Below, in pieces: positions 16,199-24,336 of a DNA stretch of 33,789 nucleotides (position 1 is its first letter; each line of letters opens with the position of its first letter). The notes under the pieces were generated by a model, which worked only from the letters and a program-made list of their open reading frames with translations, did no database searches and was not told the DNA's origin. Made by a program: the position numbers and the translations under genes. The DNA lies in assembly GCA_021792405.1 (NCBI GenBank), contig JAJYUU010000049.1:1-33789 (forward strand), written 5' to 3'. This DNA comes from Actinomycetes bacterium (GTDB lineage: Bacteria; Actinomycetota; Actinomycetes; Streptosporangiales; Streptosporangiaceae).

Positions 16199-17368
16199 CT
16201 AAGTCTGACCGAGCAGCGGCTCGTCGGTCGAGCGAATGTCGCCGGTCGGCAGCCCGCCCGGGTACAGTTCCCTGACCTTAGCCACGACCGAGATGGCGAT
16301 CTCAACGTGCTGGCGCCGGGTGGCCCGGTAGAACTGCTGTGCGGCGGCGCTGAGCTTCGGGCGGGCATGCAGCGGCTTGTCGCTGACGGCGAGCAGCGTC
16401 GCGGTCGGCACCCGGTACCGGAAGCCGTTGGCCGCTACGGTCGCCGACTCCATGTCCACGGCGAGGGCGCGGGACAGCCGCAGCTGGTCGGCGACCATGG
16501 ATAGCTGCAACTCCCAGTTCCTGTTGGCGGTGGTGAACACGATTCCCATCCGGCTTCGCAGGCCGCGTGCAGTCACCTCGTCGAGCAGCAACCTGTTCAG
16601 CGTGTAGTTCGAGATGATCGGCACGCTCAGCGGGAGAACGTCATCGAGCACGCCATCGTCACGCATGAACCCGGTGGCCAGAACCAGGTCGCCGAGGTCC
16701 TGGTGATTACGGAGCCCACCGCAATGCCCGATCATCAGCACCAGGTCAGGGCGGAGCACCGCCAGGTGGTCCGTGATCGTCTTGGCGTTGGACGGCCCGA
16801 CGCCGATGTTGATCATGGTCAGGCCGGCCCGGCCGGGCAGCTGGTGGTGCCAGGCCGGCATCTGCCTGCCCGTCGAGTCAGGGCCAGTGCAATCCGGCAG
16901 CGCTCCCCGGAACTCATCGACATGCCAGGCGTAGTTGGTCAGCAGCACGTAGCGCTGGAAGCACTCGGCCGTGGTGCCGGTGTAATGCTGCAGGCGGTCG
17001 ATAGACAGGGCCATCCGCTCCGGACCGAACAGGAAGAGCTTCTTGCGCCGCAGGTCTGACCGGGTTTCGTCGAGGGCCTGCGCGAACGCCGGGTCGTGCA
17101 CGTCGAGCGCGGTGCGGCCGGGGCTGACCGCGATCCGCGCGCCTGCCGCCGCCAGCCGCCCGAGTTCGCGTTCCAGGTACCAGCGGATCGCGCCGGGGGA
17201 GGCGAAGTCACCATCCAGCCTTGGGTTGTGCGCCGACCAGGGCCGCTCCACGGTCAGCCGGGCGTACCGGCCATCGGAGTCCGCTTGCTCCATGGCATCG
17301 CAAAGCCGCGTCACCTCCGCGGCGCGCCGCTCGGCCGGCAGGGCGGAGAAATCCACCGACACGATCAC
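16199..17368 (-). CDS. amn: AMP nucleosidase
   Basis: This 389-residue enzyme hydrolyses AMP to adenine and ribose 5-phosphate. Family hallmarks are INIGVGPSNAKTITDHLAVLRPD, LMIGHCGGLRNHQDLGDLVLATGFMRDDGVLDD, TTANRNWEL, AVDMESATVAANGFR (with the nucleoside-phosphorylase-type Glu) and LLAVSDKPLHA with the catalytic Asp. The N-terminal regulatory domain appears shorter than in the E. coli enzyme, which is about 480 residues; short forms are common in other bacteria. GTG 17368 has a G-rich SD just upstream, and a second GTG two codons later is possible. It lies upstream of the sulfur operon on the same strand, with about 110 nt before the leader peptide, so it is probably a separate unit. Confidence 0.9.
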   Translation of the reverse strand: MIVSVDFSALPAERRAAEVTRLCDAMEQADSDGRYARLTVERPWSAHNPRLDGDFASPGAIRWYLERELGRLAAAGARIAVSPGRTALDVHDPAFAQALDETRSDLRRKKLFLFGPERMALSIDRLQHYTGTTAECFQRYVLLTNYAWHVDEFRGALPDCTGPDSTGRQMPAWHHQLPGRAGLTMINIGVGPSNAKTITDHLAVLRPDLVLMIGHCGGLRNHQDLGDLVLATGFMRDDGVLDDVLPLSVPIISNYTLNRLLLDEVTARGLRSRMGIVFTTANRNWELQLSMVADQLRLSRALAVDMESATVAANGFRYRVPTATLLAVSDKPLHARPKLSAAAQQFYRATRRQHVEIAISVVAKVRELYPGGLPTGDIRSTDEPLLGQT

Positions 17369-17404
17369 CCCGCCATCATCGCAGCACCGGGTAGCTGCGA
17401 CTGG

Positions 17405-17716
17405 CTAGGCGACCGTCGACTGGACGACCAGACCGTGGACGCTGTCCTGCTGCTCGGACCGCTGTACCACCTGCCGCTGCGGGCCGATCGGGTACGGGCG
17501 CTGCGCGAGGCCAGCCGGCTTCTGCGGCCGGGCTTGCCGTCGCCGACCTGGTGTGCGTCGAAGGTGCCGGCCGCCTGCTTAGCGATCTTGAGGACCGGAT
17601 GGCCGATCAGCGCGACCGGCGGGTGGTGCTCGATGCTGCTGGGCGGTCGAGCACGTTCCCGAACTGCTGGGGAGGGGATCGGCTCGCACCTGATCGCGAC
17701 CGGGTTGCGGCGCTGA
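17405..17716 (+). pseudogene. Relic of a SAM-dependent methyltransferase
   Basis: The stretch 17420-17530 encodes DDQTVDAVLLLGPLYHLPLRADRVRALREASRLLRPG, in two adjoining pieces typical of the middle of a class I methyltransferase (GPLYHL and LRPG motifs). The frame then shifts near 17533 to LAVADLVCVEGAGRLLSDL and shifts back near 17650 to SHLIATG, which resembles the C-terminal end of the same family. The SAM-binding N-terminal part is absent. With two frameshifts and a missing start it is clearly dead. Confidence 0.6.
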
Positions 17717-17789
17717 GCAGCCGGCTTCGCGCCTGCCTGCCGATCGGCTGTCTCGCCGCTCTGCGCGGAGCCGACCGGCAGGCTTCTCG

Positions 17790-17975
17790 TCAGACGGTTA
17801 TGTGGTGCATGTTCTGGTAGAGCACGATCGCCCCGTAGCCGATCGCCGCGATGATCGCGGTGATTACCAGGATCAGGACCAGCCGGATCGCCGTCCGCCA
17901 GAACGCGACGATCGTGATCGCGCCTAGCAGCACCAGGACCCGGATGCCTTCCGCATTCTGAGCCGCAGCCTGCAT
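17790..17975 (-). CDS. Small hydrophobic membrane protein, function unknown
   Basis: This 61-residue protein starts at ATG 17975, preceded by GGGAGG at an ideal distance. It has a hydrophobic stretch from about residue 13 to 54 (VLVLLGAITIVAFWRTAIRLVLILVITAIIAAIGYGAIVLY), shown here only in outline, that probably forms two membrane helices broken by WRTAIR. It ends NMHHITV. I do not recognise a family. The strong ribosome-binding site and clean membrane topology support a real gene. An upstream in-frame start at 18098 would add a less likely Pro/Arg-rich extension. Confidence 0.6.
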   Translation of the reverse strand: MQAAAQNAEGIRVLVLLGAITIVAFWRTAIRLVLILVITAIIAAIGYGAIVLYQNMHHITV

Positions 17976-18514
17976 GCCCGCACCTCCCTCCGGCTGCTCC
18001 TCGGCGGAGGGCCTGGCCGGGCGGCGAACCGCATGGCCGGACGGGCATCTTGCATTCGGCTCTGGGCCGAGTAGCATCATCCCCATCACTAGACCCATCC
18101 TGCTGTGGACCCGGTCAGGTGACCTGGCACGGTCGATGCCCTAACATCGGCCGTGCTTTTGTGTTATCGCCTGTGCCTATCGGCGTCCTCACGTCACCAG
18201 GTGAGGCGCCAGGCAATCACCCCCCTTCCGCCGCTAGCGGCCATCCCCCGGGCCGTCCCGCATCGGCTCCTGCTATCACGGTCTCACAGCAAATGGCATT
18301 TGCCAATGGCGTTAGCCGTTCGAAGTGGCCAGGGCGGATACGGGCGTCTCCGCCGCAGCCGTGACGTTACCGTGAGGGGGTTTCGTGACGCCGTGCCGCC
18401 GTCGAAGTCCCGCGAGATTGGGCAGGTCATAGGTGCGGCGCACGATTGTCGAGTAAGCTGGGTCTATCCGCGTGTTCGTTATGCGGACAGGCCTGTTCGG
18501 TGTATCTTCGTCCC
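17976..18514. other. Long intergenic region upstream of the DUF5753 regulator
   Basis: About 540 nt between the small membrane protein (minus strand) and the HTH regulator (plus strand) hold no gene I can support. They contain a palindrome, GCAAATGGCATTTGC, at 18289-18303, the first copy of a repeated operator-like element (18294-18311), and a copy of CAGGTGACCTG near 18115-18125 that also occurs near position 108. The long AT-richer tract just before the regulator start may be its promoter. Confidence 0.45.
18294..18311. promoter_or_regulatory. Operator-like repeat, distal copy
   Basis: TGGCATTTGCCAATGGCG occurs here and, with only two mismatches, at 18516-18533 (TGGCAAGTGCCAATGGCG). Each contains the palindrome GGCA-nn-TGCC. 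Placed 220 nt apart in front of and across the start of a helix-turn-helix gene, they look like sites for autoregulation. No binding data exist, so this is inference from repetition and placement. Confidence 0.45.
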
Positions 18515-19441
18515 GTGGCAAGTGCCAATGGCGATGGTGAGAGGCCATTTCCGCGAGGGCGACGGCCTAGCCGGCGACCTGACCCCGCCGATGACGCTAA
18601 CCCGACCGTACGGCAACGCGAGCTCGGGATACGGCTGCGCGAGCTGCGCACCGGCCTCGGGCTCACCGTCGAGCAGGTTGGCACCGAGCTTCTGTGCTCC
18701 GCTACGAAGATCAGCCGGCTGGAGACGGGCGCACGGCGGCCGAGCCTGCGCGATGTCCGCGATCTCTGCCGTGTCTACGGCGTGGACGATCCGAGCGAGC
18801 TTATGGATCTTGCGAAGCAGGCGCGTGAGCCTGGCTGGTGGTCGCGGTTCGGCGACCCTGGGCTTGAGCCTTACGTCGGCCTTGAGCAAGAGGCAGTCGC
18901 GATCACCTCGTACACGATGTATTACGTTCCGCCATTGCTGCAAACCGCAGAGTACGCTCGTGCGGTTGTCAGGGGGATTGGCCGGAGAATGGATTCGCGC
19001 ATCCTGAGCGAGCGCGTCGAGGCTAGGCTGGTGCGGCAGCGGCGACTCGAAGGCAAGGACCCGCCCAGGTACCGAGCGCTGGCAGATGAGGCGGTACTCC
19101 GCCGAGAGGTGGGCGGTACCGCGGTCATGCGCGCTCAGTTGGACAAGATCTTGATGTGGGCGGCCCTGGACAGAGGCTCAATTCAGGTGATTCCGTTCAG
19201 CGCTGGCGCGCACGCGAGCGCGGACAGCAACTTTGAGCTGCTGGAATTTGGGGAGAACTCCAAGCAGGATCCGCTCGTCTACGTCGAAGGCCTGGTTAGC
19301 GCTCTCTACCACGAGCGCGCGAGCGATGTAGCGCGCTACCGCGAAGCGGTCGAGTACCTGCGTGAGTCGGCACTAAGCACGCAGGCATCGCTTGCGCTGA
19401 TCGCCGACATCCGCGCGGATTACTCGAACGAGAACCCATAA
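18515..19441 (+). CDS. XRE-type HTH regulator with DUF5753 (Scr1-like)
   Basis: This 308-residue protein has an N-terminal helix-turn-helix (residues about 37-92: LGIRLRELRTGLGLTVEQVGTELLCSATKISRLETG) and a DUF5753 domain from about 115 to the end (WWSRFGDP, LEQEAVAITSY, VPPLLQTAEYARAV, IQVIPFSAGAHAS). Such proteins are abundant in Streptomyces-like actinomycetes and are usually followed by a DUF397 gene, as here; some pairs affect development and antibiotic production, and they are annotated as toxin-antitoxin-like. GTG 18515 is chosen because the typical N-terminus starts soon after it. No SD precedes it, so a leaderless transcript is possible. Operator-like repeats lie upstream and at the start. 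Confidence 0.88.
   Translation: MASANGDGERPFPRGRRPSRRPDPADDANPTVRQRELGIRLRELRTGLGLTVEQVGTELLCSATKISRLETGARRPSLRDVRDLCRVYGVDDPSELMDLAKQAREPGWWSRFGDPGLEPYVGLEQEAVAITSYTMYYVPPLLQTAEYARAVVRGIGRRMDSRILSERVEARLVRQRRLEGKDPPRYRALADEAVLRREVGGTAVMRAQLDKILMWAALDRGSIQVIPFSAGAHASADSNFELLEFGENSKQDPLVYVEGLVSALYHERASDVARYREAVEYLRESALSTQASLALIADIRADYSNENP
18516..18533. promoter_or_regulatory. Operator-like repeat, proximal copy over the start codon
   Basis: This is the second copy of the element at 18294-18311 (16 of 18 bases identical). It overlaps the chosen GTG start at 18515, so bound protein would block transcription or initiation directly. As it also codes for protein, part of the conservation might be coincidental. 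Confidence 0.4.
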
Positions 19442-19492
19442 TATTCCACCAGAGAGATCGGCAGTTTAACGAGTAGGTCGAAAGGAGGTTAG

Positions 19493-19702
19493 ATGCTGCA
19501 CATGCCTCAGAGTCTGGGCGATTTGTCCTGGCGTGTCGCACGGAAGTGCAACAGCGGCGAATGTGTGAGAGTGGCCGCTCATGGCGACGAAATAGTCATC
19601 GGATCGTCAAAGCATCTCGACGGACCGGTCATCACCTATAGTCGCGCGGAGTGGGCGGCATTCGTGGAAGGCGTCCGGCAGGGCGACTTCGACGATCTTT
19701 AG
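19493..19702 (+). CDS. DUF397 protein, partner of the DUF5753 regulator
   Basis: This 69-residue DUF397 protein has the family pattern LSWRVARKCNSGECVRVAAHGDEIVIGSSKH...ITYSRAEWAAFVEGVRQGDFD, written in parts, with the SGECV motif and the closing W-x2-F. ATG 19493 has an excellent SD (AAAGGAGG). It lies 51 nt downstream of the DUF5753 regulator, the standard arrangement. DUF397 members are thought to bind or modulate the cognate HTH protein; the biochemical role is not established. A strong hairpin follows it. Confidence 0.9.
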   Translation: MLHMPQSLGDLSWRVARKCNSGECVRVAAHGDEIVIGSSKHLDGPVITYSRAEWAAFVEGVRQGDFDDL

Positions 19703-19723
19703 AAACAGAGCGGGAACCGGGCG

Positions 19724-19754
19724 GGGGGACCTCTGCGAGGTCTGTACGTCCCCC
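19724..19754 (+). terminator. Hairpin after the DUF397 gene
   Basis: GGGGGAC (19724-19730) pairs with GTCCCCC (19748-19754), and the enclosed CCTC/GAGG can form an inner stem. It lies 22 nt past the DUF397 stop. No T-run follows, so it may act as a processing barrier or a non-canonical terminator of the type common in high-GC actinomycetes. The remaining bases up to 19993 show no gene. Confidence 0.5.
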
Positions 19755-19993
19755 AGTTCGGCCCGAAGGGCAGGGACTTAGCACGGCGTTCGCCGCGGAG
19801 GCCGCGCGCGTTTTGATCGGGACTGCAAAATCCGTGGTTCCTGCCATACTGCCCGCGCCAGCGCGCAGTCGGCAGGCCGCCATCTTGCCGGTGCACCCAA
19901 CCGTGGCCTGCTGATGTACGCGGCCTGGGTGCTGGTCAGCCGCCCAGGGCCGTCCGGTTGTGCCGCTCAGCCGGGCGGGCTAGCCTGGCGCGA

Positions 19994-20188
19994 ATGCGGC
20001 TGACGGAGTTCTGGGAGCGAATGCGAGCGCACTTCGGTGACGTTTATGCCGAGAGCGTCGCCAAAGACTATGTCTTGTCCGCCTTGGGCAACCGAACGGT
20101 CAACCAGGCGCTGGCCGACGGTGCGGACGCCAAGACCGTCTGGCAGGCCGTGTGCGATGCCTTCAAAGTGCCAGAGCGGCAACGGTGA
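19994..20188 (+). CDS. DUF3046 protein
   Basis: This 64-residue protein matches DUF3046 throughout: MRLTEFWERMRAHFG, YAESVAKDYVLSALG, RTVNQALADG and AKTVWQAVCDAF. DUF3046 genes sit beside recA in mycobacteria and many other actinobacteria (the Rv2738c position), as here. No function is established. ATG 19994 gives the standard family start; an in-frame upstream extension lacks family content. The gene has no obvious SD, so its start may be leaderless. Confidence 0.9.
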   Translation: MRLTEFWERMRAHFGDVYAESVAKDYVLSALGNRTVNQALADGADAKTVWQAVCDAFKVPERQR

Positions 20189-20297
20189 CCTGCGACCCGG
20201 CGATTATGCCGCAACTGCACGCGCCCGGCTGTCCGGTATCGTGCGCGCTCGATAGCGCGGCGCCCGGCCAGGCCTGCAGACGCTGATCGGCCCTGCC

Positions 20298-20525
20298 ATG
20301 CGGCGGGTCGTGCTCGTCTCCGGGCCGACGGCCGCGGGCAAGTTGACGATTGCCGGGCCGCTTGCGACTGAACTCGGCTTCCCGCTGGTCGCCAAGGACC
20401 GGCTCAAGGAAGCGCTCCACGGCGCCCTCGGATCGGCCGTGGGCCTGGCGTGGTCACGGCGTCTCGGCGCTGCCGCGATGGAACTGCTCTGGGTCGTCCT
20501 GCGGCGGCGAGCCGTTCCGGCTTAA
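20298..20525 (+). pseudogene. Truncated P-loop kinase-like fragment
   Basis: The 75-codon frame has VVLVSGPTAAGKLTIAGPLATELGFPLVAKD, shown in outline, followed by KEAL and WSRRLGAAAMELLW, matching the N-terminus of AAA/adenylylsulfate-kinase-like proteins. The Walker A reads GPTAAGKL instead of GK(S/T), and the protein stops where a family member would continue for over 100 residues. No continuation is seen in other frames before the recA promoter. It looks like a decayed gene cut off by the recA region. Confidence 0.55.
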
Positions 20526-20871
20526 CTTACCGGCGTGTCCGCTTCATGATCGAACAATTGTTCGTTAGAGTGAACTCGCTGGCGCTCGCCTGGGCTGGCG
20601 AGACCGGGAATGGCCGGCCGGGGCGGGCTACAGGCGACGAAGGCGGTTTCACCAGGCGGGCAGTGTCAGGCCTGGCAGTGTCGAACAGACAAAGGCAGTG
20701 TCGGACCGAAACTGTCGGAGGGGCCGCGTAGCGTCGCTGCCAGCACAGTAACTACAGGCCAGCAGGTGAACAAGGCTGCGAGTCCGGCTGCCGGGTCACG
20801 CGGCGAGGTCAGGTCACGCGTACGCGAGCGGCTCGGCAAGGCCCTCGGTCCTTCCCCAACAGGAGCTTCAG
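20526..20871. promoter_or_regulatory. recA upstream region with three direct repeats
   Basis: This 346-nt region holds the LexA box and the recA 5' leader. Three copies of GGCAGTGTC occur at 20659-20667, 20674-20682 and 20694-20702, spaced 15 and 20 nt. Their role is unknown; an additional regulator site or an RNA element is possible. No gene is seen in it. recA itself has AGGAGC just before ATG 20872. Confidence 0.45.
20550..20565. promoter_or_regulatory. LexA (SOS) box of recA
   Basis: TCGAACAATTGTTCGT matches the actinobacterial/Gram-positive SOS consensus TCGAAC-N4-GTTCGA with one mismatch at the last base. It lies about 300 nt before the recA start, a distance consistent with a long leader. 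It predicts LexA repression and induction on DNA damage for recA and probably recX. Confidence 0.85.
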
Positions 20872-23082
20872 ATGGCACCGAATGACAAGGCGGGTAGCGG
20901 CAAGGGCGTTGGCGGTGACAGGGAGAAGTCCCTGGAGACTGCGCTCGCGCAGATCGAGCGGCAGTTCGGCCGTGGCGCCATCATGCGACTCGGCGATGAT
21001 GCCCGCACGCCAGTCGAGGTGATCCCGACTGGGTCAATCGCGCTGGATGTCGCGCTCGGGATCGGCGGCTTCCCCAAGGGCCGCATAGTGGAAATATACG
21101 GACCGGAGAGTAGCGGTAAGACATCGCTCGCGCTGCATGCTATTGCTAACGCGCAGAAGGCAGGCGGCATCGCGGCATTCATAGACGCCGAGCACGCACT
21201 CGACCCGGATTATGCCAAGAAGCTCGGCGTCGACACCGACGCGCTGCTGGTTTCCCAGCCCGACACCGGTGAGCAGGCCCTGGAGATCGCGGACATGCTG
21301 ATCCGCTCCGGCGCCATCGATGTCATCGTCATCGACTCGGTCGCCGCGCTGGTCCCGAAGGCCGAGATCGAGGGCGAGATGGGGGACAGCCACGTCGGCC
21401 TGCAGGCCCGGCTGATGTCGCAGGCCCTTCGCAAGATCGCCGGCGCGCTGAACCAGACGAAGACCACCGCGATCTTCATTAACCAACTGCGGGAAAAGAT
21501 CGGCGTCCTGTTTGGATGTATGTCCTATAATACCCGAATTACCCTAGCTGATGGCAGCCAGGAGAAGATCGGGAAAATCGTCAACCAGCGCATGGATGTG
21601 GAAGTCTTGTCCTACGACCCGGTGACCTGCCAGATCGTCCCGCGCAAGATCGTTAGCTGGTTCAACAACGGGCCAGCCGAACGGTTTCTGCAGTTCACCG
21701 TCACTAAGTCCGGCGGTAATGGCAGGTCTCAGTTCGCGGCGACCGAGAATCATCTGGTGCGCACGCCGGGCGGCTGGCGTGCTGCGGGCGAACTGATCGC
21801 GGGGGACAGGCTCCTAGTCAGTGAGCCGCATCGGCTGAGCGATCAGCAGATGCAGGTCGTGCTCGGCTCGCTGATGGGCGATGGGAATCTTTCACCTAAC
21901 CGTCACGGCAGGTCCGGGGTCCGGTTCCGACTCGGCCATAGCGCGAAGCAAGCTGCGTACCTGGACTGGAAGGTGTCCCTGCTCGGCAACATCAAGTGCG
22001 CCCGCTCGGCCAATGCGAAGGGCGCTGTTTTTGCCGACTTCACCCCGCTGGCAGAACTCGCCGAGCTGCATGACGTCGTCTACTTTGGTGCTGGCAAGAA
22101 GCACCTGACCTGGGACTACCTGAAGGCTCTCACGCCGCTCGCACTGGCGATCTGGTACATGGACGATGGCAGCTTCACCCTTCGCCCTAAAGGGCTGCAG
22201 GAGCGGACGCAAGGCGGTTCAGGCCGGATCGAGATCTGTGTCGAGGCGATGAGCGAGGGCTCGCGGGAACGACTTGTGCAGTACCTGCGGGACACTCACG
22301 GGTTGGATGTCAGGCTGCGTGCCGCTGGTGCGCTCAAGAAGGCAGTCTTGGTCTTCAGCACAGCCGGGACGGAGAAGTTCCAGAAGCTCGTCGCGCCGTT
22401 CGTGCATCCCTCGATGGAGTACAAGCTCTTGCCGCGGTTCCGGCAGCAGTTCAGCGTCCAGCCCGAGTACGCGGAGCCCGAACTGCGACTTCAGCCTGCA
22501 CGGATCTTGGACATCCATGTCAAGCCACGTACGCGATCCATGAACCGGTTCGATATCGAGGTGGAAGGCAACCACAACTACTTCGTTGATGGCGTCATGG
22601 TCCACAACAGCCCTGAGACGACGTCTGGCGGGAAGGCGCTGAAGTTCTATGCGTCGATCAGGTTGGACATCCGCCGGATCGAGACGCTGAAAGACGGCAC
22701 TGAGGCGGTCGGCAACAGGACTCGCGTCAAGGTAGTGAAGAACAAGGTCAGCCCGCCGTTCAAAGTGGCCGAAATGGACATCCTGTACGGGCAGGGTATT
22801 AGCCGTGAAGGCGGCCTTATTGACCTTGGCGTCGAGCAGGGCATAGTACGCAAGGCCGGCGCCTGGTACACCTACGACGGCGACCAGCTCGGTCAGGGGA
22901 AGGAGAACGCCAGGAACTTCCTGCGCGACAACCCGGACCTGAGCAACGAGATCGAGAAGAAGATCAAGGAGAAGCTCGGCGTCGGGCCCAGGCTCGACTC
23001 CGATGCTGCGGCAGCTGGCGGAGGCGCAGGGCCGGCGGCAGCGCCAGGGCTGGCTTCAGTGACGAACCTGCGCGGCCAGTAG
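20872..23082 (+). CDS. recA: RecA recombinase precursor containing an intein
   Basis: The precursor has 736 residues. The mature RecA (372 residues) is formed by residues 1-215 joined to 580-736. It pairs homologous DNA strands and activates LexA self-cleavage. The Walker [10 protein letters not shown] is at residues 77-85 and the Walker B VIVIDS at 151-156; the conserved [12 protein letters not shown] ends the N-extein, and [16 protein letters not shown] begins the C-extein. The C-terminal tail is Ala/Gly-rich. The start ATG 20872 has AGGAGC at a good distance. An SOS box is about 300 nt upstream, and recX follows 7 nt after the stop. Activity depends on splicing of the intein, whose catalytic residues all appear intact. 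Confidence 0.97.
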   Translation: MAPNDKAGSGKGVGGDREKSLETALAQIERQFGRGAIMRLGDDARTPVEVIPTGSIALDVALGIGGFPKGRIVEIYGPESSGKTSLALHAIANAQKAGGIAAFIDAEHALDPDYAKKLGVDTDALLVSQPDTGEQALEIADMLIRSGAIDVIVIDSVAALVPKAEIEGEMGDSHVGLQARLMSQALRKIAGALNQTKTTAIFINQLREKIGVLFGCMSYNTRITLADGSQEKIGKIVNQRMDVEVLSYDPVTCQIVPRKIVSWFNNGPAERFLQFTVTKSGGNGRSQFAATENHLVRTPGGWRAAGELIAGDRLLVSEPHRLSDQQMQVVLGSLMGDGNLSPNRHGRSGVRFRLGHSAKQAAYLDWKVSLLGNIKCARSANAKGAVFADFTPLAELAELHDVVYFGAGKKHLTWDYLKALTPLALAIWYMDDGSFTLRPKGLQERTQGGSGRIEICVEAMSEGSRERLVQYLRDTHGLDVRLRAAGALKKAVLVFSTAGTEKFQKLVAPFVHPSMEYKLLPRFRQQFSVQPEYAEPELRLQPARILDIHVKPRTRSMNRFDIEVEGNHNYFVDGVMVHNSPETTSGGKALKFYASIRLDIRRIETLKDGTEAVGNRTRVKVVKNKVSPPFKVAEMDILYGQGISREGGLIDLGVEQGIVRKAGAWYTYDGDQLGQGKENARNFLRDNPDLSNEIEKKIKEKLGVGPRLDSDAAAAGGGAGPAAAPGLASVTNLRGQ
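21517..22608 (+). other. RecA intein, Mycobacterium leprae allele type, with LAGLIDADG endonuclease
   Basis: This 364-residue in-frame intein (precursor residues 216-579) lies between FG and SPETT. Splicing residues are present: Cys1 in [10 protein letters not shown], the block B TxxH in ATENH (His79), the penultimate His363 and final Asn364 in DGVMVHN, and Ser as first C-extein residue. Two LAGLIDADG-type motifs, LGSLMGDGN (116-124) and IWYMDDGSF (212-220), keep their aspartates, so the homing endonuclease may be active. Sequence, length and insertion point correspond to the RecA intein of M. leprae and relatives, not the M. tuberculosis RecA intein, which sits further downstream at the site before SPPFK. 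Two sampled lines are 57-58% GC, against 68% in a sampled recA line, consistent with horizontal spread. Confidence 0.95.
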
Positions 23083-23089
23083 GCAGCCG

Positions 23090-23749
23090 GTGGCTGGGCG
23101 GCGCGGCGTGCGCGAGGGCGGTCGGCGCGGCAGCGCTGAGTTCGGCGGCAGTCCTGGGTCCGGCGGCACCGTAGTCAGCGGCACCGGGCCCGGTGGCGCG
23201 GCCGAGGCTGATCCGGAGGCAGTTGCCCGGCAGATCTGCCTGCGCATGCTGACGACCGCGCCGCGGACCAGGACGCAGCTCGCGACTGCGCTGCGGCGTC
23301 GCGGCGTCCCGGAGGAGGCCGCAGCAGCCGTTCTCGCGCGGTTCACCGAGGTCAGTCTCATCGATGACGCGATGTTCGCCAGGGCATGGGTGGATTCCAG
23401 GCATCATGGCCGCGGCCTGGCCGGCCGCGCTCTTGGCGCCGAGCTGCGTCAGCGCGGCGTGGCGGACGATGACATCCAGGCAGCGCTGAGCGAGCTAGGT
23501 CCGGAGCAGGAACTCGCGACCGCGCGTGAGCTAGTCGCACGCCGCCTCGCGGCAACTGCTGGCTTGCCCGGTCCGGCCCGGATCCGGCGGCTCACAGGTG
23601 TCCTGGCCCGCAAGGGCTACCCAGCAGGGCTCGCGTACCGGGTAGTCCGCGAGGCACTCGAGCGGGCGGGCGGGGACGGCCGCGTTTCCTTTGATGATCT
23701 TGAAGTTCTGCCCGAGCCGGACGACGATCCGGAGGCCGCTGGAGCGTAG
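23090..23749 (+). CDS. recX: RecX, regulator of RecA
   Basis: This 219-residue protein inhibits or modulates RecA filaments. The RecX pattern of three-helix repeats is visible: RQICLRMLTTAPRTRTQLATALRRRGVPEEAAAAVLARF, in outline, then LIDDAMFARAWVDSRH, GLAGRALGAELRQRGV and ALSELGPEQELATARELVARRL. The first 40 residues are Gly/Arg-rich and variable. GTG 23090 lies 7 nt after the recA stop, so the gene is co-transcribed with recA and presumably SOS-induced. No strong SD is seen, consistent with coupling. A terminator-like hairpin follows about 65 nt downstream. Confidence 0.93.
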   Translation: MAGRRGVREGGRRGSAEFGGSPGSGGTVVSGTGPGGAAEADPEAVARQICLRMLTTAPRTRTQLATALRRRGVPEEAAAAVLARFTEVSLIDDAMFARAWVDSRHHGRGLAGRALGAELRQRGVADDDIQAALSELGPEQELATARELVARRLAATAGLPGPARIRRLTGVLARKGYPAGLAYRVVREALERAGGDGRVSFDDLEVLPEPDDDPEAAGA

Positions 23750-23814
23750 AGGAACGGGGCGTTCGCATCGAAGATCATCTGCAGGTGCTTGCTCAAATCG
23801 TTATAAGCGCTTAG

Positions 23815-23836
23815 CCTCACGGCAGCGAGGTTTTTT
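23815..23836 (+). terminator. Intrinsic terminator after recA-recX
   Basis: CCTC (23815-23818) pairs with GAGG (23827-23830), with one mismatch and a further C-G pair inside, followed directly by six T residues (23831-23836). It is a short but canonical hairpin plus T-run, rare in this GC-rich window, placed to end the recA-recX transcript. Confidence 0.65.
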
Positions 23837-24336
23837 GCTCCGTGCAACGAAGTTCGGTACGTGAAGGCGTTCTAGATACCAATGGCATGACGGCAGCCGG
23901 GCCAGGCGGGCTGCCGGAGGGTCCTGACAGTGGCGAACGAGCAAGCTAGCCGGGCACCGGCCCGGCTCGACGGAAGGAGAGCGGCACCGGGTTAGCGCGC
24001 CAGTCGCGTGCGGCTATCGGCAGGCACCGAAGCGGTCCGCGGGCCCGAACGGCCCGCAGGCCCGGTGGGAGGCGAAGCAGGAAAACGCCGCACGCCGCAG
24101 CCTGGCCTGCGGGCGGCGATGGCTAGCTCGCGGTGTCGGGGCTGCACGGTGCCGGGTTTGTGCAGTGCCGGTATGCCCGAACCGGGTGCACGGTACCGGG
24201 ATCCGCCGCTGTGCAGTTCACGGCACGTGCTGCGGGACGCCGGCCGGCCGTTGCACGCGCAGAACCCCTCGCTGCGGGCAGAAATGCGCGCGATCGGCCA
24301 GCGACAGACGCGGGCCAAGTGCGGAGAGGGGCGGTC
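23837..24336. other. Intergenic region before the RNase Y gene
   Basis: About 500 nt without a supported gene. Frames are open on the plus strand, but the translated content is Arg/Pro/Ala-rich and unlike any family I know. Between 24140 and 24230 the motif GTGCxGTxCCGG and close variants recur several times, suggesting RNA structure or simple repetition. A G-rich SD (GGAGAGGGG) at the right end belongs to the RNase Y gene. Confidence 0.4.

Noticed and set aside
24133-24336. N-terminal extension of RNase Y from an upstream start
   Set aside because: The extension is Arg/Ala-rich without family content and would put 68 residues before the membrane anchor, while GTG 24337 has a proper SD.
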